64,000 bases of DNA, taken from NCBI GenBank assembly GCA_000403315.2, contig KE159639.1, forward strand, positions 38,363-102,362, in the 5' to 3' direction. Below are positions 1 to 7,060 of the stretch, piece after piece. The notes under the pieces were generated by a model. That model saw only the letters and a list, made by a program, of their open reading frames with translations, made no database searches and was not told the origin of the DNA. Both the position numbers and the translations under genes were made by a program. The stretch comes from Lachnospiraceae bacterium A2. Its GTDB lineage: Bacteria > Bacillota > Clostridia > Lachnospirales > Lachnospiraceae. Positions within the stretch are counted from its first letter, which is position 1. Each line of letters begins with the position of its first letter.

Positions 1-687
1 AGTTATAACAAGCATAATCAGAAGAACAACAACGCACCGGAAAATATTATATGTGCCGGTTTCCATGCCATTTTGATAATTGATAAAACCAAGTCCTATC
101 GTAACCGGGTAAAGACAGGACAAACCATGACCGGAAGCAAAAGTCCCTATAAAACCATAAAAAAATGCAAAAGCTACGCTTGTCATAAATGCCCCTGCCT
201 TTTGTCCTGTAAATACAATAATAGGAAGTACCGATATAAATACAAAGCAATTCATTCCAACCATTTGGATAAGCGATTTCATTATGCTGTTAAGAACAAT
301 TCCCTCATATCTGCAAAAAAGCGAAATGAGAGCAGTAAATAAAAGTTCCACGATCGCCAGAAAGACAGCAATCATTCCGCAGACAAATACCTTACCCAAA
401 AGCAATCTTCGGAAAGATACCGGGATTGCCATTATATTTTTCAATGTGTCGTCTGTTCTTTCACGTTCGATCATATAACCCGCAATCAGTACGATTGTTG
501 CCGGAAAGATAAGCGAAAAGCTGTTCCATATTACATTATCTGAAAAACTGGAAAATGTCGGCGTTCCCGGCGTACCAATCTCCATAAAACAGGTTAGTAA
601 AACAACAGACAGCATAGTTGCAATTCCAATCCAGATAACAGAGTATCGTTTTAATTTCCAGAGTTCTGTTTTTATGAGCCTTGCCAT
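1..687 (-). CDS. Lantibiotic/cationic-peptide protection ABC transporter, second permease (partial)
   Basis: This is an ABC-2 type membrane subunit, cut by the left edge of the window. I read 229 codons from the ATG at 687, which lies 3 bp after the stop of the upstream permease. The start is MARLIKTELWKLKRYSVIW, closely resembling the start of the neighbouring permease (CEFWKLKRKKF), so the two are likely paralogous partners. Several hydrophobic segments follow, and a DDTLKNIMAIPVS stretch mirrors NATLKNLMAIPVS in the partner. With the ATPase upstream it forms an EpiFEG/CprABC-like exporter that removes lantibiotics or cationic peptides from the membrane. The family assignment rests on organisation; the peptide substrate is unknown. 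Confidence 0.82.
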   Translation of the reverse strand, partial: MARLIKTELWKLKRYSVIWIGIATMLSVVLLTCFMEIGTPGTPTFSSFSDNVIWNSFSLIFPATIVLIAGYMIERERTDDTLKNIMAIPVSFRRLLLGKVFVCGMIAVFLAIVELLFTALISLFCRYEGIVLNSIMKSLIQMVGMNCFVFISVLPIIVFTGQKAGAFMTSVAFAFFYGFIGTFASGHGLSCLYPVTIGLGFINYQNGMETGTYNIFRCVVVLLIMLVIT

Positions 688-690
688 TTC

Positions 691-1491
691 TTACACCAGC
701 CTTTCCTGCTTTTTGTATATTTTGATAATCGCAAAATAAGAGATACCTCCAAGAATAAAAACGGTAAATACTACAATTCCTAATTTCAGAAAGTAGGGCT
801 GCCAGTTTTCAAAAGCAGTTGTTCCCTGCTCAATCATTCTTGAAGCCTGCCAACGATAAATAACAGGCGTTGGTAAAATACTGGTAAGCACTTTCATTAC
901 TTGATTTTCTGATGTGAATTGCCCTGTAAAAGCAAGGGAAAATCCAAACATTGTATAGAAGAATGTCAAAATAACTGCAAATACATAAGAGCGGTTAAAT
1001 TTTACAATCGCAATTATAATCGGAAGTGTACCCGTGGCATATAGAATAGCTGTAATAACAGCAATTACAAGTTTGTTCCAAATATTGCCCAAATCAGTTC
1101 CGGCTATTATCCCGCCGATAATTGCAGAGAACAATGTTACACAAGTAAATAAAAGACTGATAAAGTATAATACTATGATTTTTGCAGTCGCAATTTCCCA
1201 TGCCGAAACAGGAATAGCCATCAAATTTTTCAGAGTTGCATTATCTCTTTCCATGTAAAAGAGCATAGCCGCTATAATGCCAAGTATGCAGGGAAGCATG
1301 ACAGGAACAGCTATACAAAAAAGCATATCATATAAGCCGTCAAAAGCGTTCAGATCGCCCACATTCCCTTTTAGCACAAGTGCTGTAAACGGGATAGGAA
1401 AAAGCAATGCAGAAAATATTACAAAAAGGATAAACTTTTTCCGTTTCAATTTCCAAAACTCACACTTTACAAGATCAAGCAATTCCTTCAC
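691..1491 (-). CDS. Lantibiotic/cationic-peptide protection ABC transporter, first permease
   Basis: A 266-residue polytopic membrane protein with about six hydrophobic segments, typical of the MutE/EpiE/CprB permeases. It starts at a GTG at 1491 that overlaps the end of the ATPase gene by 17 bp, which implies translational coupling. The motif NATLKNLMAIPVSAWEIATAK (about residues 83-103) is the conserved cytoplasmic patch of these permeases. With the ATPase and the next permease it should form a heteromeric exporter that protects the cell from membrane-active peptides. The assignment is by family organisation; substrate specificity cannot be read. Confidence 0.85.
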   Translation of the reverse strand: MKELLDLVKCEFWKLKRKKFILFVIFSALLFPIPFTALVLKGNVGDLNAFDGLYDMLFCIAVPVMLPCILGIIAAMLFYMERDNATLKNLMAIPVSAWEIATAKIIVLYFISLLFTCVTLFSAIIGGIIAGTDLGNIWNKLVIAVITAILYATGTLPIIIAIVKFNRSYVFAVILTFFYTMFGFSLAFTGQFTSENQVMKVLTSILPTPVIYRWQASRMIEQGTTAFENWQPYFLKLGIVVFTVFILGGISYFAIIKIYKKQERLV

Positions 1492-2398
1492 CCCCTGTTA
1501 CACGCTTGAAATAATCTTCAAGGCTTTCTTCGCAGACATAGGCTTCTGATACGGTAAGTCCGTTTTCGACAAAGGCGGTTATAATTTCCCCAACTGAAAT
1601 ATCTAAATTATGCAGACGCATCTTGTAGTCGTCCTGTACGGTAAACTGCGTTTCATGGAAATTGCGTTCTAAAATCCTTGCCGCCTGTGTTGTACTGGAA
1701 ACGGTAAAACGGATATGTCTGCTGCTCTTTGCTTCCAGTTCTGCAAGGCTTTCTTCCTCCAATAATGCGCCGTGGTCAATAATTCCTATATCATCAGCCA
1801 GCAATGCAATCTCGGAAAGAATATGGCTGGAAATCAATATCGTTTTTCCCCTTTCAGTACAGAGGTCACGGATAAAAGAGCGCACTTCTGCAATTCCAAT
1901 CGGGTCAAGACCGTTAATCGGTTCGTCCAAAACCAAAAGCTCCGGGTCGTGCATAATGGCAAGGGCAATCGCCAATCGCTGCTTCATTCCAAGCGAATAT
2001 TGGGAAAACAGCTTTTTGTCTTTATAGGGAAGCCCCACTAAATCAAGTGCATTTTTAATTGTATTGCGGTTCGGCACTCCCCGCAGGGTAGCAAAAATTC
2101 GCAGGTTTTCTGTGGCGGTCAGATTTTGGTAAAATCCGGGGGATTCAATCAGACATCCAATCCGGGGCAACAGCTTTTTCTCATTTGTCCGCAGGGGCTT
2201 TCCCCAAATTGTAACTTCCCCGGAAGTGGGCTGTGTCAACCCAAGCAGCATTTTCATTGTCGTTGTCTTTCCGGCTCCGTTTCTGCCAAGCAGACCGTAG
2301 ATGCGTCCTTGCCTTACATGGATATTCAAATCTGCAACGCTTTTTTGTGTTCCGTATTGTTTGGTAAGATTTTTTGTTTCGATTACATATTTACTCAT
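1475..2398 (-). CDS. Lantibiotic/cationic-peptide protection ABC transporter, ATP-binding subunit
   Basis: ATPase of 307 residues. Visible motifs are Walker A GRNGAGKTT (38-46), the signature SLGMKQRL (about 135-142), Walker B LLVLDEP (154-160) followed by INGLDP, and the H-loop ISSHIL. The ATG at 2398 is chosen over an upstream ATG at 2425 because AAGGAGG lies just before it. The protein resembles BcrA/EpiF/CprA. Two permeases follow directly. The two-component genes that normally drive such a cassette lie upstream but are now separated by an IS1182-family insertion, so its expression may depend on read-through or on an IS-borne promoter. Confidence 0.88.
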   Translation of the reverse strand: MSKYVIETKNLTKQYGTQKSVADLNIHVRQGRIYGLLGRNGAGKTTTMKMLLGLTQPTSGEVTIWGKPLRTNEKKLLPRIGCLIESPGFYQNLTATENLRIFATLRGVPNRNTIKNALDLVGLPYKDKKLFSQYSLGMKQRLAIALAIMHDPELLVLDEPINGLDPIGIAEVRSFIRDLCTERGKTILISSHILSEIALLADDIGIIDHGALLEEESLAELEAKSSRHIRFTVSSTTQAARILERNFHETQFTVQDDYKMRLHNLDISVGEIITAFVENGLTVSEAYVCEESLEDYFKRVTGGEGIA

Positions 2399-2573
2399 TG
2401 CAATCCTCCTTGTTTTGCGAAGCAAAATGCGACTGCCCTTGCAGGAGCAGAGGATTTTACCTCCTTTTCATATTTGCTATTCTATCACGCTAACCTTGCC
2501 AAAACCTTGCCGAAACCTTGCTTTTTTCATGCTTTTACAGTTAAGCGAAATTTGACAGACTGAAAAATCCCCG

Positions 2574-2581
2574 TATTATTA
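2574..2581. repeat. Left 8-bp target-site duplication of IS1182-family element
   Basis: TATTATTA directly precedes the left inverted repeat of the insertion and is repeated exactly at 4254-4261 after the right end. Confidence 0.8.
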
Positions 2582-4253
2582 GAGGGCACTGAAAAAGTCT
2601 GATTCTTTGAAAAAGAATTGGGCTTTTTTCAGTGTTGGTATTATAATAGAAGTATAGGGAAGGAGGACTCCGAAATGCTGAAAGATCATTCACAGTTGGA
2701 ATTACCATTATCACCTTATCAGGGGATTTACAATGCGATCATTCCTGCAAATCATCTTTTGCGGAAGATAAAAGAGAACATCGATTTCAGTTTTGTAAAT
2801 CCTATGCTGCGGAAACAGTATTGTGAAAATTTCGGACGCCCGGCAAAAGAACCAGAGATGATGTTCAAACTATTGTTCTTGAAAAAGCTCTACGACCTGT
2901 CTGATGAAACTCTGATCAGCAGCGCCCAGACAGATATGGCATATAAATTTTTTCTAGACCTGGAACCGGAAGCAAAAATGATTGACCCCAGCCTTCTCAC
3001 AAAATTCAGGAAAACCCGCATTACAGAAGATATTCTTGAAGAGCTGTTAAAGGAAACGATCCGGCAGGCTTTGGATAAAGGTCTGATAAAATCAGGAACC
3101 ATTATCGTAGATTCCACCCATACAAACGCATCTGTCCGTGCGAAATCCCCTACACAGATTTTGCGGGATATGAGTAAACAGCTCCGGAAGGAAATCTATA
3201 AAAATGCTTTTGATTTATCAGAAAAATTCCCCGAAAAACCATCCCTGGAAGCCGGACTGGAGGAAGAAATTGCATATACAAAAAATCTGCTAAAGGCTCT
3301 GGAGGAAGGGATAGCAGCCTGTGGCAGCGGGAAGATACAGGAGCTTGCCAGGGAAATGAAGGAACTGCTTGAGGATGAAAAGATCAGGGATATACGTTCA
3401 AAGGATGACAAAGATGCACGGTTTGGGCACAAAACGCCAACGAGCACATTTTACGGATATAAAAACCACCTGGCAATGACAGAGGAACGTCTGATTGCGG
3501 GGATAAGCGTAACGCATGGAGGTGCGCCGGACGGCCAGGAGTTACCGGGACTGATAGAAAAGGTGCAGGAAACAGGGATAGAAGTGACAGAAGTAATAGG
3601 GGATATGGCATATGTCAGCGATGATAATCTGGAAGCCTGTGGCGAAGGGATTACATTAATTGCACGGACAAATACGGCGGTGGCAGCGGCAGCAAACGGA
3701 AAACTGGAAGAAGGATTCTGTTACAATAAGGATGCCGGAATGCTGCAGTGTCCAGCCGGGGAATTGGCGATGCGGGTAGAGAAACGGACAGCAAAGAACG
3801 GGAATACCTATTTAAGATATATATTTAGCAAAGTGAAATGCAGGAAATGCCCGTTAAGAGAAAGCTGCCGTGTAGGGAGAGGGAAATCAAAGGAACGGAG
3901 TTACAGCATTACCCAGGCAAGCGAAAAGAACCTGGAAAGACTAAAATTTGAGGAGAGTGAATATTTCAGGGAACGGATGAAGATTCGGCATCGGATTGAA
4001 GAAAAGAATGGTGAATTAAAAGAAGCCCACGGATTACGCAGAGCGGATTCGAGAGGGCTGTTTGCCATGGAACTGCAAATGTATATCACAGCATTTGTGG
4101 CAAATGCCAAGAGAATCACGAGGCTGACGGAGCCGGTTATGCAGTAAGGGAACGCTTTTCCTTGCATGCTTTAGAGCAAATTTGTACACAGATGCTGTTT
4201 ATATAGAGATAAGAAAACTCCCAACAAAAAAGTGGGAGTTTTTCAGTGCCCTC
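2582..4253 (+). mobile_element. IS1182-family insertion sequence, complete
   Basis: The element is 1,672 bp. Its ends are imperfect inverted repeats beginning GAGGGCACTGAAAAA (left 2582-2596; right as the reverse complement ending at 4253). It contains one intact transposase gene. Direct repeats of 8 bp flank it. It splits a regulator-transporter operon that reads in the opposite direction. Confidence 0.88.
2675..4147 (+). CDS. IS1182-family transposase
   Basis: DDE transposase of 490 residues. The N-terminal domain (QLELPLSPYQGIYNAIIP, then a DUF772-like segment with PEMMFKLLFLKKLYDLSDE) precedes the catalytic core, with the first Asp in GTIIVDSTHTNA and a later GDMAYVSDDN segment. A Cys-rich patch, CRKCPLRESCR, near the C-terminus is typical of the family. 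The ATG at 2675 is preferred to an in-frame ATG at 2618 because AGGAGG lies just upstream and the family starts with MLKDHSQLELP-like sequence. It appears intact. Confidence 0.92.
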   Translation: MLKDHSQLELPLSPYQGIYNAIIPANHLLRKIKENIDFSFVNPMLRKQYCENFGRPAKEPEMMFKLLFLKKLYDLSDETLISSAQTDMAYKFFLDLEPEAKMIDPSLLTKFRKTRITEDILEELLKETIRQALDKGLIKSGTIIVDSTHTNASVRAKSPTQILRDMSKQLRKEIYKNAFDLSEKFPEKPSLEAGLEEEIAYTKNLLKALEEGIAACGSGKIQELAREMKELLEDEKIRDIRSKDDKDARFGHKTPTSTFYGYKNHLAMTEERLIAGISVTHGGAPDGQELPGLIEKVQETGIEVTEVIGDMAYVSDDNLEACGEGITLIARTNTAVAAAANGKLEEGFCYNKDAGMLQCPAGELAMRVEKRTAKNGNTYLRYIFSKVKCRKCPLRESCRVGRGKSKERSYSITQASEKNLERLKFEESEYFRERMKIRHRIEEKNGELKEAHGLRRADSRGLFAMELQMYITAFVANAKRITRLTEPVMQ

Positions 4254-4261
4254 TATTATTA
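4254..4261. repeat. Right 8-bp target-site duplication of IS1182-family element
   Basis: TATTATTA, identical to 2574-2581. Its last three bases form the stop codon (TAA on the minus strand) of the histidine kinase gene. Confidence 0.8.
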
Positions 4262-5182
4262 CAGGGATTTCGGAAGTAATAAGGTAAATGTAGTCCCCCT
4301 GTCGGGAGTGCTGTCAACGGTAATTGTTCCTTTGTGAGCAGCTACAAGTTCTTTTACGATTGATAAGCCTAATCCATTTCCACCGGCAGACCGTGACTGA
4401 TCGCATTGGTACATTCTTTCAAAAATATGTGGCAGATGATCGAGAGATATTCCTTTTCCATTATCTGTTATAGTGATTTTAGCTTGCATATTATCTTCAA
4501 AAACATGGAATACTATTTTACTTCCCTTGCTATGGATAAGAACATTCTGCAACAGATTGTTGAGGATGCGGCTATAAGCGTTTGCATCTATACGCATAAG
4601 ATATTCTGCTCCCGGTATATCAAACGCATAGTCAAAATTACTATTTTCTAAAACAGAAATCCAATCAACTATAATATTCCGGGATAATTCGTTTAGGTCT
4701 AAAACTTCAAAATGAAAAATCTGTTCCCCGGAGTCCAGTTTTACCCATTCAAAAAGATTTTCCACAAAATGCTTTAGATAATCCGCTTTTTCAAATGCAA
4801 CATGAACATATTCGTCTTTTTCTTCTCCTGCAACGATCTTACATTCTATTGCTTCCAAATAACCAACCAAAGAAGCAAGGGGAGTTTTCACATCATGGGA
4901 AATACTTGTCATTAACCGTTTATATGCCTGTTCAGATTGTTTTTGCCTGATGAGCTGCGTTTGGCTGTTCATTGCAATATCGTTAATACCATAGCAGATT
5001 TTTCTTGTCATATCGCTCTTTTTAGCCAACATACGGCGGTTTAAATTCCCGGATTTTATATCTTCAAGGGCTTCTTCGATAATAGATAATTGCCCCTGTA
5101 CACGCCTAAGTTTTGATATAAGAAACAAAATAAATAAAAGTGTAAAAGAAAACGCAATCAATAAAAGCAGATTAACATTCAT
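4259..5182 (-). CDS. Sensor histidine kinase of peptide-resistance two-component system (CprK/SpaK-like)
   Basis: Kinase of 307 residues with one clear N-terminal membrane segment (about 5-23), a HAMP-like linker, the H-box SISHDVKTPLASL with His96, an N-box around NNLLQNVLIHS, and G-boxes DNGKGIS and GGNGLGLSIVKEL. It should autophosphorylate in response to a membrane or peptide signal and pass phosphate to the response regulator encoded just upstream. The ATG at 5182 follows AGGGAGG and lies 1 bp after the regulator stop. Its own stop codon falls in the duplicated target of the IS1182 element, so the protein was left intact. By position it is the partner of the 1-2398 transporter. Confidence 0.88.
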   Translation of the reverse strand: MNVNLLLLIAFSFTLLFILFLISKLRRVQGQLSIIEEALEDIKSGNLNRRMLAKKSDMTRKICYGINDIAMNSQTQLIRQKQSEQAYKRLMTSISHDVKTPLASLVGYLEAIECKIVAGEEKDEYVHVAFEKADYLKHFVENLFEWVKLDSGEQIFHFEVLDLNELSRNIIVDWISVLENSNFDYAFDIPGAEYLMRIDANAYSRILNNLLQNVLIHSKGSKIVFHVFEDNMQAKITITDNGKGISLDHLPHIFERMYQCDQSRSAGGNGLGLSIVKELVAAHKGTITVDSTPDRGTTFTLLLPKSL

Positions 5183-5183
5183 G

Positions 5184-5885
5184 TTATGCCTCCCTGTTAA
5201 AACGATAGCCCACGCCACGGACGGTTAAAATATAAAAAGGGTGTTCCGGGTCTGGTTCAATTTTTTTCCGTAATTTGCTGATAAAAGACATGATATTGCT
5301 GTCATCAAAAGCATATTCTTCCTCCCATACATGGGTATAAATCTGTTTCTTCGTAAATACTTTCCCCTTGTTCGCTGCAAGAAAGGAAAGCAGATCAAAT
5401 TCTTTTCCTGTAAGTTCCACTTGTACGTCATTCATAAAAACAAGACGGTTAAGATTATCAATCGTCATTCCTTGAAACACCATACAATCCGTTTCAGTGC
5501 TGGAAATTGGATTGAGCAGGGTATAACGCCGGATAAGGGAATTTACACGTGCCATAAGCTCGTTAATGCTAAATGGCTTTGTCAGATAATCGTCTGCCCC
5601 CATTCGTAAGCCGGACACTTTATCTTCTTCATCACTTTTTGCAGTGAGCATAAGAATGGGGACATTGCTTGTCTGCCGTACTTGCTGCAATACTTGAAAG
5701 CCGTCTAAATCGGGCATCATAATATCAAGAATGATAAGTGAACAGGTATCTTTGTTTTCTGCCAGGATATGCAAGCCTTCTATACCGCCGCCTGCGACAA
5801 TCGTAGCAAGGTTTTCCTGCTCTACGCATTTTTTCATAAGTGCGCAAAGCTCTTTATCATCATCAATAATCAAAACTTTATTCAT
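5184..5885 (-). CDS. OmpR-family response regulator of peptide-resistance system (CprR-like)
   Basis: Response regulator of 233 residues. The receiver domain has the acidic cluster IIDDDKE (Asp 7-9), the phosphoacceptor in LIILDIMMPDLDG (about Asp 54) and the conserved Lys in LTKPFS. The C-terminal half is an OmpR/PhoB winged helix (LTGKEFDLLSFLAANKGKVF ends before the recognition region). It likely activates the transporter operon. Its start overlaps the end of the small helix-turn-helix gene by 8 bp, tying its translation to that gene and to a shared promoter. Confidence 0.9.
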   Translation of the reverse strand: MNKVLIIDDDKELCALMKKCVEQENLATIVAGGGIEGLHILAENKDTCSLIILDIMMPDLDGFQVLQQVRQTSNVPILMLTAKSDEEDKVSGLRMGADDYLTKPFSINELMARVNSLIRRYTLLNPISSTETDCMVFQGMTIDNLNRLVFMNDVQVELTGKEFDLLSFLAANKGKVFTKKQIYTHVWEEEYAFDDSNIMSFISKLRKKIEPDPEHPFYILTVRGVGYRFNREA

Positions 5886-6069
5886 GTTTTTTCTTCCTTT
5901 CTGCTTTCAACCGGGCATCTGTTGGTTTTTCTGCGTCTTTTGGTATCAGCCATAGCCGACTAAATTTTGCTACACCCGGTATGCGGTTTTCCTCACATAG
6001 CTTTTGCACCCGTCTTTCTGAAATGCCCCATTTTTGTGCCGCTTCCGGGGCAGAAATATACTCTAACAT
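5878..6069 (-). CDS. Small helix-turn-helix protein, excisionase/MerR-like
   Basis: A 63-residue protein. It begins MLEYISAPEAAQKWGISERR, a MerR/excisionase-type helix-turn-helix, followed by VQKLCEENRIPGVAKFSRLWLIPKDA and a basic tail (RLKAERKKKHE). Such proteins occur in integrative elements as recombination directionality factors or local regulators. It is the first gene of the regulator operon, preceded by a consensus-like promoter at 6105-6133, and its end overlaps the response regulator by 8 bp. Whether it directs excision or only regulates is unknown. Confidence 0.75.
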   Translation of the reverse strand: MLEYISAPEAAQKWGISERRVQKLCEENRIPGVAKFSRLWLIPKDAEKPTDARLKAERKKKHE

Positions 6070-6104
6070 TTTTATTCACCCTTTCGCTAAACTCTATCAG
6101 TATA

Positions 6105-6133
6105 ATTATATGCGTCTAGCCGAATAAATACAA
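6105..6133 (-). promoter_or_regulatory. Sigma-A type promoter for the HTH-regulator-kinase operon
   Basis: On the minus strand the -35 TTGTAT (6133-6128) and -10 TATAAT (6110-6105) are separated by exactly 17 bp. The operon's first ATG lies about 35 bp downstream, preceded by AAAGGGTGA. Confidence 0.65.
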
Positions 6134-6236
6134 GATTCATTCTCTGTCTTTTATAATTATTTAGGCCAATCAGTGTAACTGTGTAGACGTATTCTTTTAA
6201 AAAAGTAAACTGTACAATACAATAGGGTGAACAAAT

Positions 6237-6602
6237 ATGTCAAAAAGACCAGTACCACGATATGATTTTAAGGATTTTGGAGCGGCAATCAAGGCTGCAC
6301 GGACAGGGCGAAGAGAATCCAGAAAGAAAGTTTGCGATGAGATGTTTATCTCACCTCACTACCTTGCGAACATTGAACACAAGGGGCAGCACCCAAGTTT
6401 GCAGATATTCTTTGAGCTTATGCTCCGCTACAATATTTCCGTAGACCAGTTTCTCTTAGACAAGCCAGCGGGGAAGGACACCCGGCGGTTACAGCTGGAT
6501 GCATTGCTGGATAGCATGAGTGACAACGGGCTACAGATTGTGACCGCAACAGCCAAGAAGATTGCAGAGATAGAAAGGCCGCAGGAAATGGAGAACACAT
6601 AA
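6237..6602 (+). CDS. XRE-family helix-turn-helix regulator of the mobile element
   Basis: A 121-residue protein with an N-terminal XRE-type DNA-binding domain (FGAAIKAARTGRRESRKKVC, then MFISPHYLANIEHKGQHPSLQ, about residues 12-55) and a helical C-terminus. Homologues are standard regulators in Tn1549-like and serine-recombinase elements of Firmicutes. It is divergent from the HTH-regulator-kinase operon, so the roughly 170-bp gap likely holds facing promoters it could control. The last codons and the stop lie inside a perfect 16-bp inverted repeat. Confidence 0.82.
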   Translation: MSKRPVPRYDFKDFGAAIKAARTGRRESRKKVCDEMFISPHYLANIEHKGQHPSLQIFFELMLRYNISVDQFLLDKPAGKDTRRLQLDALLDSMSDNGLQIVTATAKKIAEIERPQEMENT

Positions 6603-6621
6603 CCCGTGTTCTCCATTTCCT
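6583..6621. terminator. Perfect 16-bp hairpin over the end of the XRE gene
   Basis: AGGAAATGGAGAACAC (6583-6598) is followed by a 7-base loop and its exact reverse complement (6606-6621). The loop contains the TAA stop codon. The hairpin sits between convergent genes and could end transcription from both sides, although no T-run follows on the plus strand. Confidence 0.55.
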
Positions 6622-6626
6622 GGCTG

Positions 6627-6926
6627 TCAACTTGACTGGCATTGTTCTTGTAATATTTTACACCTTGTTTTTATTTCCGCTTCCTCTGACGGATTCAATT
6701 CTCTGTCATTCTCCGTCATCTGATCTTCCAAGAAACCGGCATAAGTGTCCAGCAGGGCGTCCAATAACATTTCCGGCGTTTCCATAAGTTCCGCCTGATA
6801 CCATTCATTCCTTTCCGGCTCCCATGCCATCAAGGTATACCCATGGCTGGTAAGAACAACTTCATAAAGCGGGTCTTGCTGAAGGTAATCGCTAAATACA
6901 TTTAATACTTTCTCAAAAGTCAACAT
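6627..6926 (-). CDS. Conserved hypothetical protein of integrative elements
   Basis: A 99-residue acidic protein starting MLTFEKVLNVFSDYLQQDP, with no signal peptide, membrane segment or catalytic motif that I can see. It contains a TLMAWEPERNEWYQ stretch and an acidic, helical C-terminus. Similar small proteins are often found beside serine recombinases in Firmicutes elements, which is why I accept it as real. It is preceded by GGGAGAAAGAGGA just before the ATG. Function unknown. Confidence 0.7.
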   Translation of the reverse strand: MLTFEKVLNVFSDYLQQDPLYEVVLTSHGYTLMAWEPERNEWYQAELMETPEMLLDALLDTYAGFLEDQMTENDRELNPSEEAEIKTRCKILQEQCQSS

Positions 6927-7029
6927 TCCTCTTTCTCCCTTCCATCAATCATAAATCAGTTCACTTTGTATGATTTCCTCTGCCTGCGCCTTTAATGTAT
7001 TATGTGTATGCCTCCTTGTCCTTTCTGTG

Positions 7030-7060
7030 GTATGCCAGCCGCCTACATAGCGGCTTTGGC
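7030..7060. repeat. Interrupted inverted repeat at the recombinase 3' end
   Basis: TGCCAGCC and GGCTGGCA arms, with inner GC/GC pairs, flank the stop codon of the recombinase gene. It could be a terminator stem, but no T-run is present on the minus strand. Confidence 0.4.
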
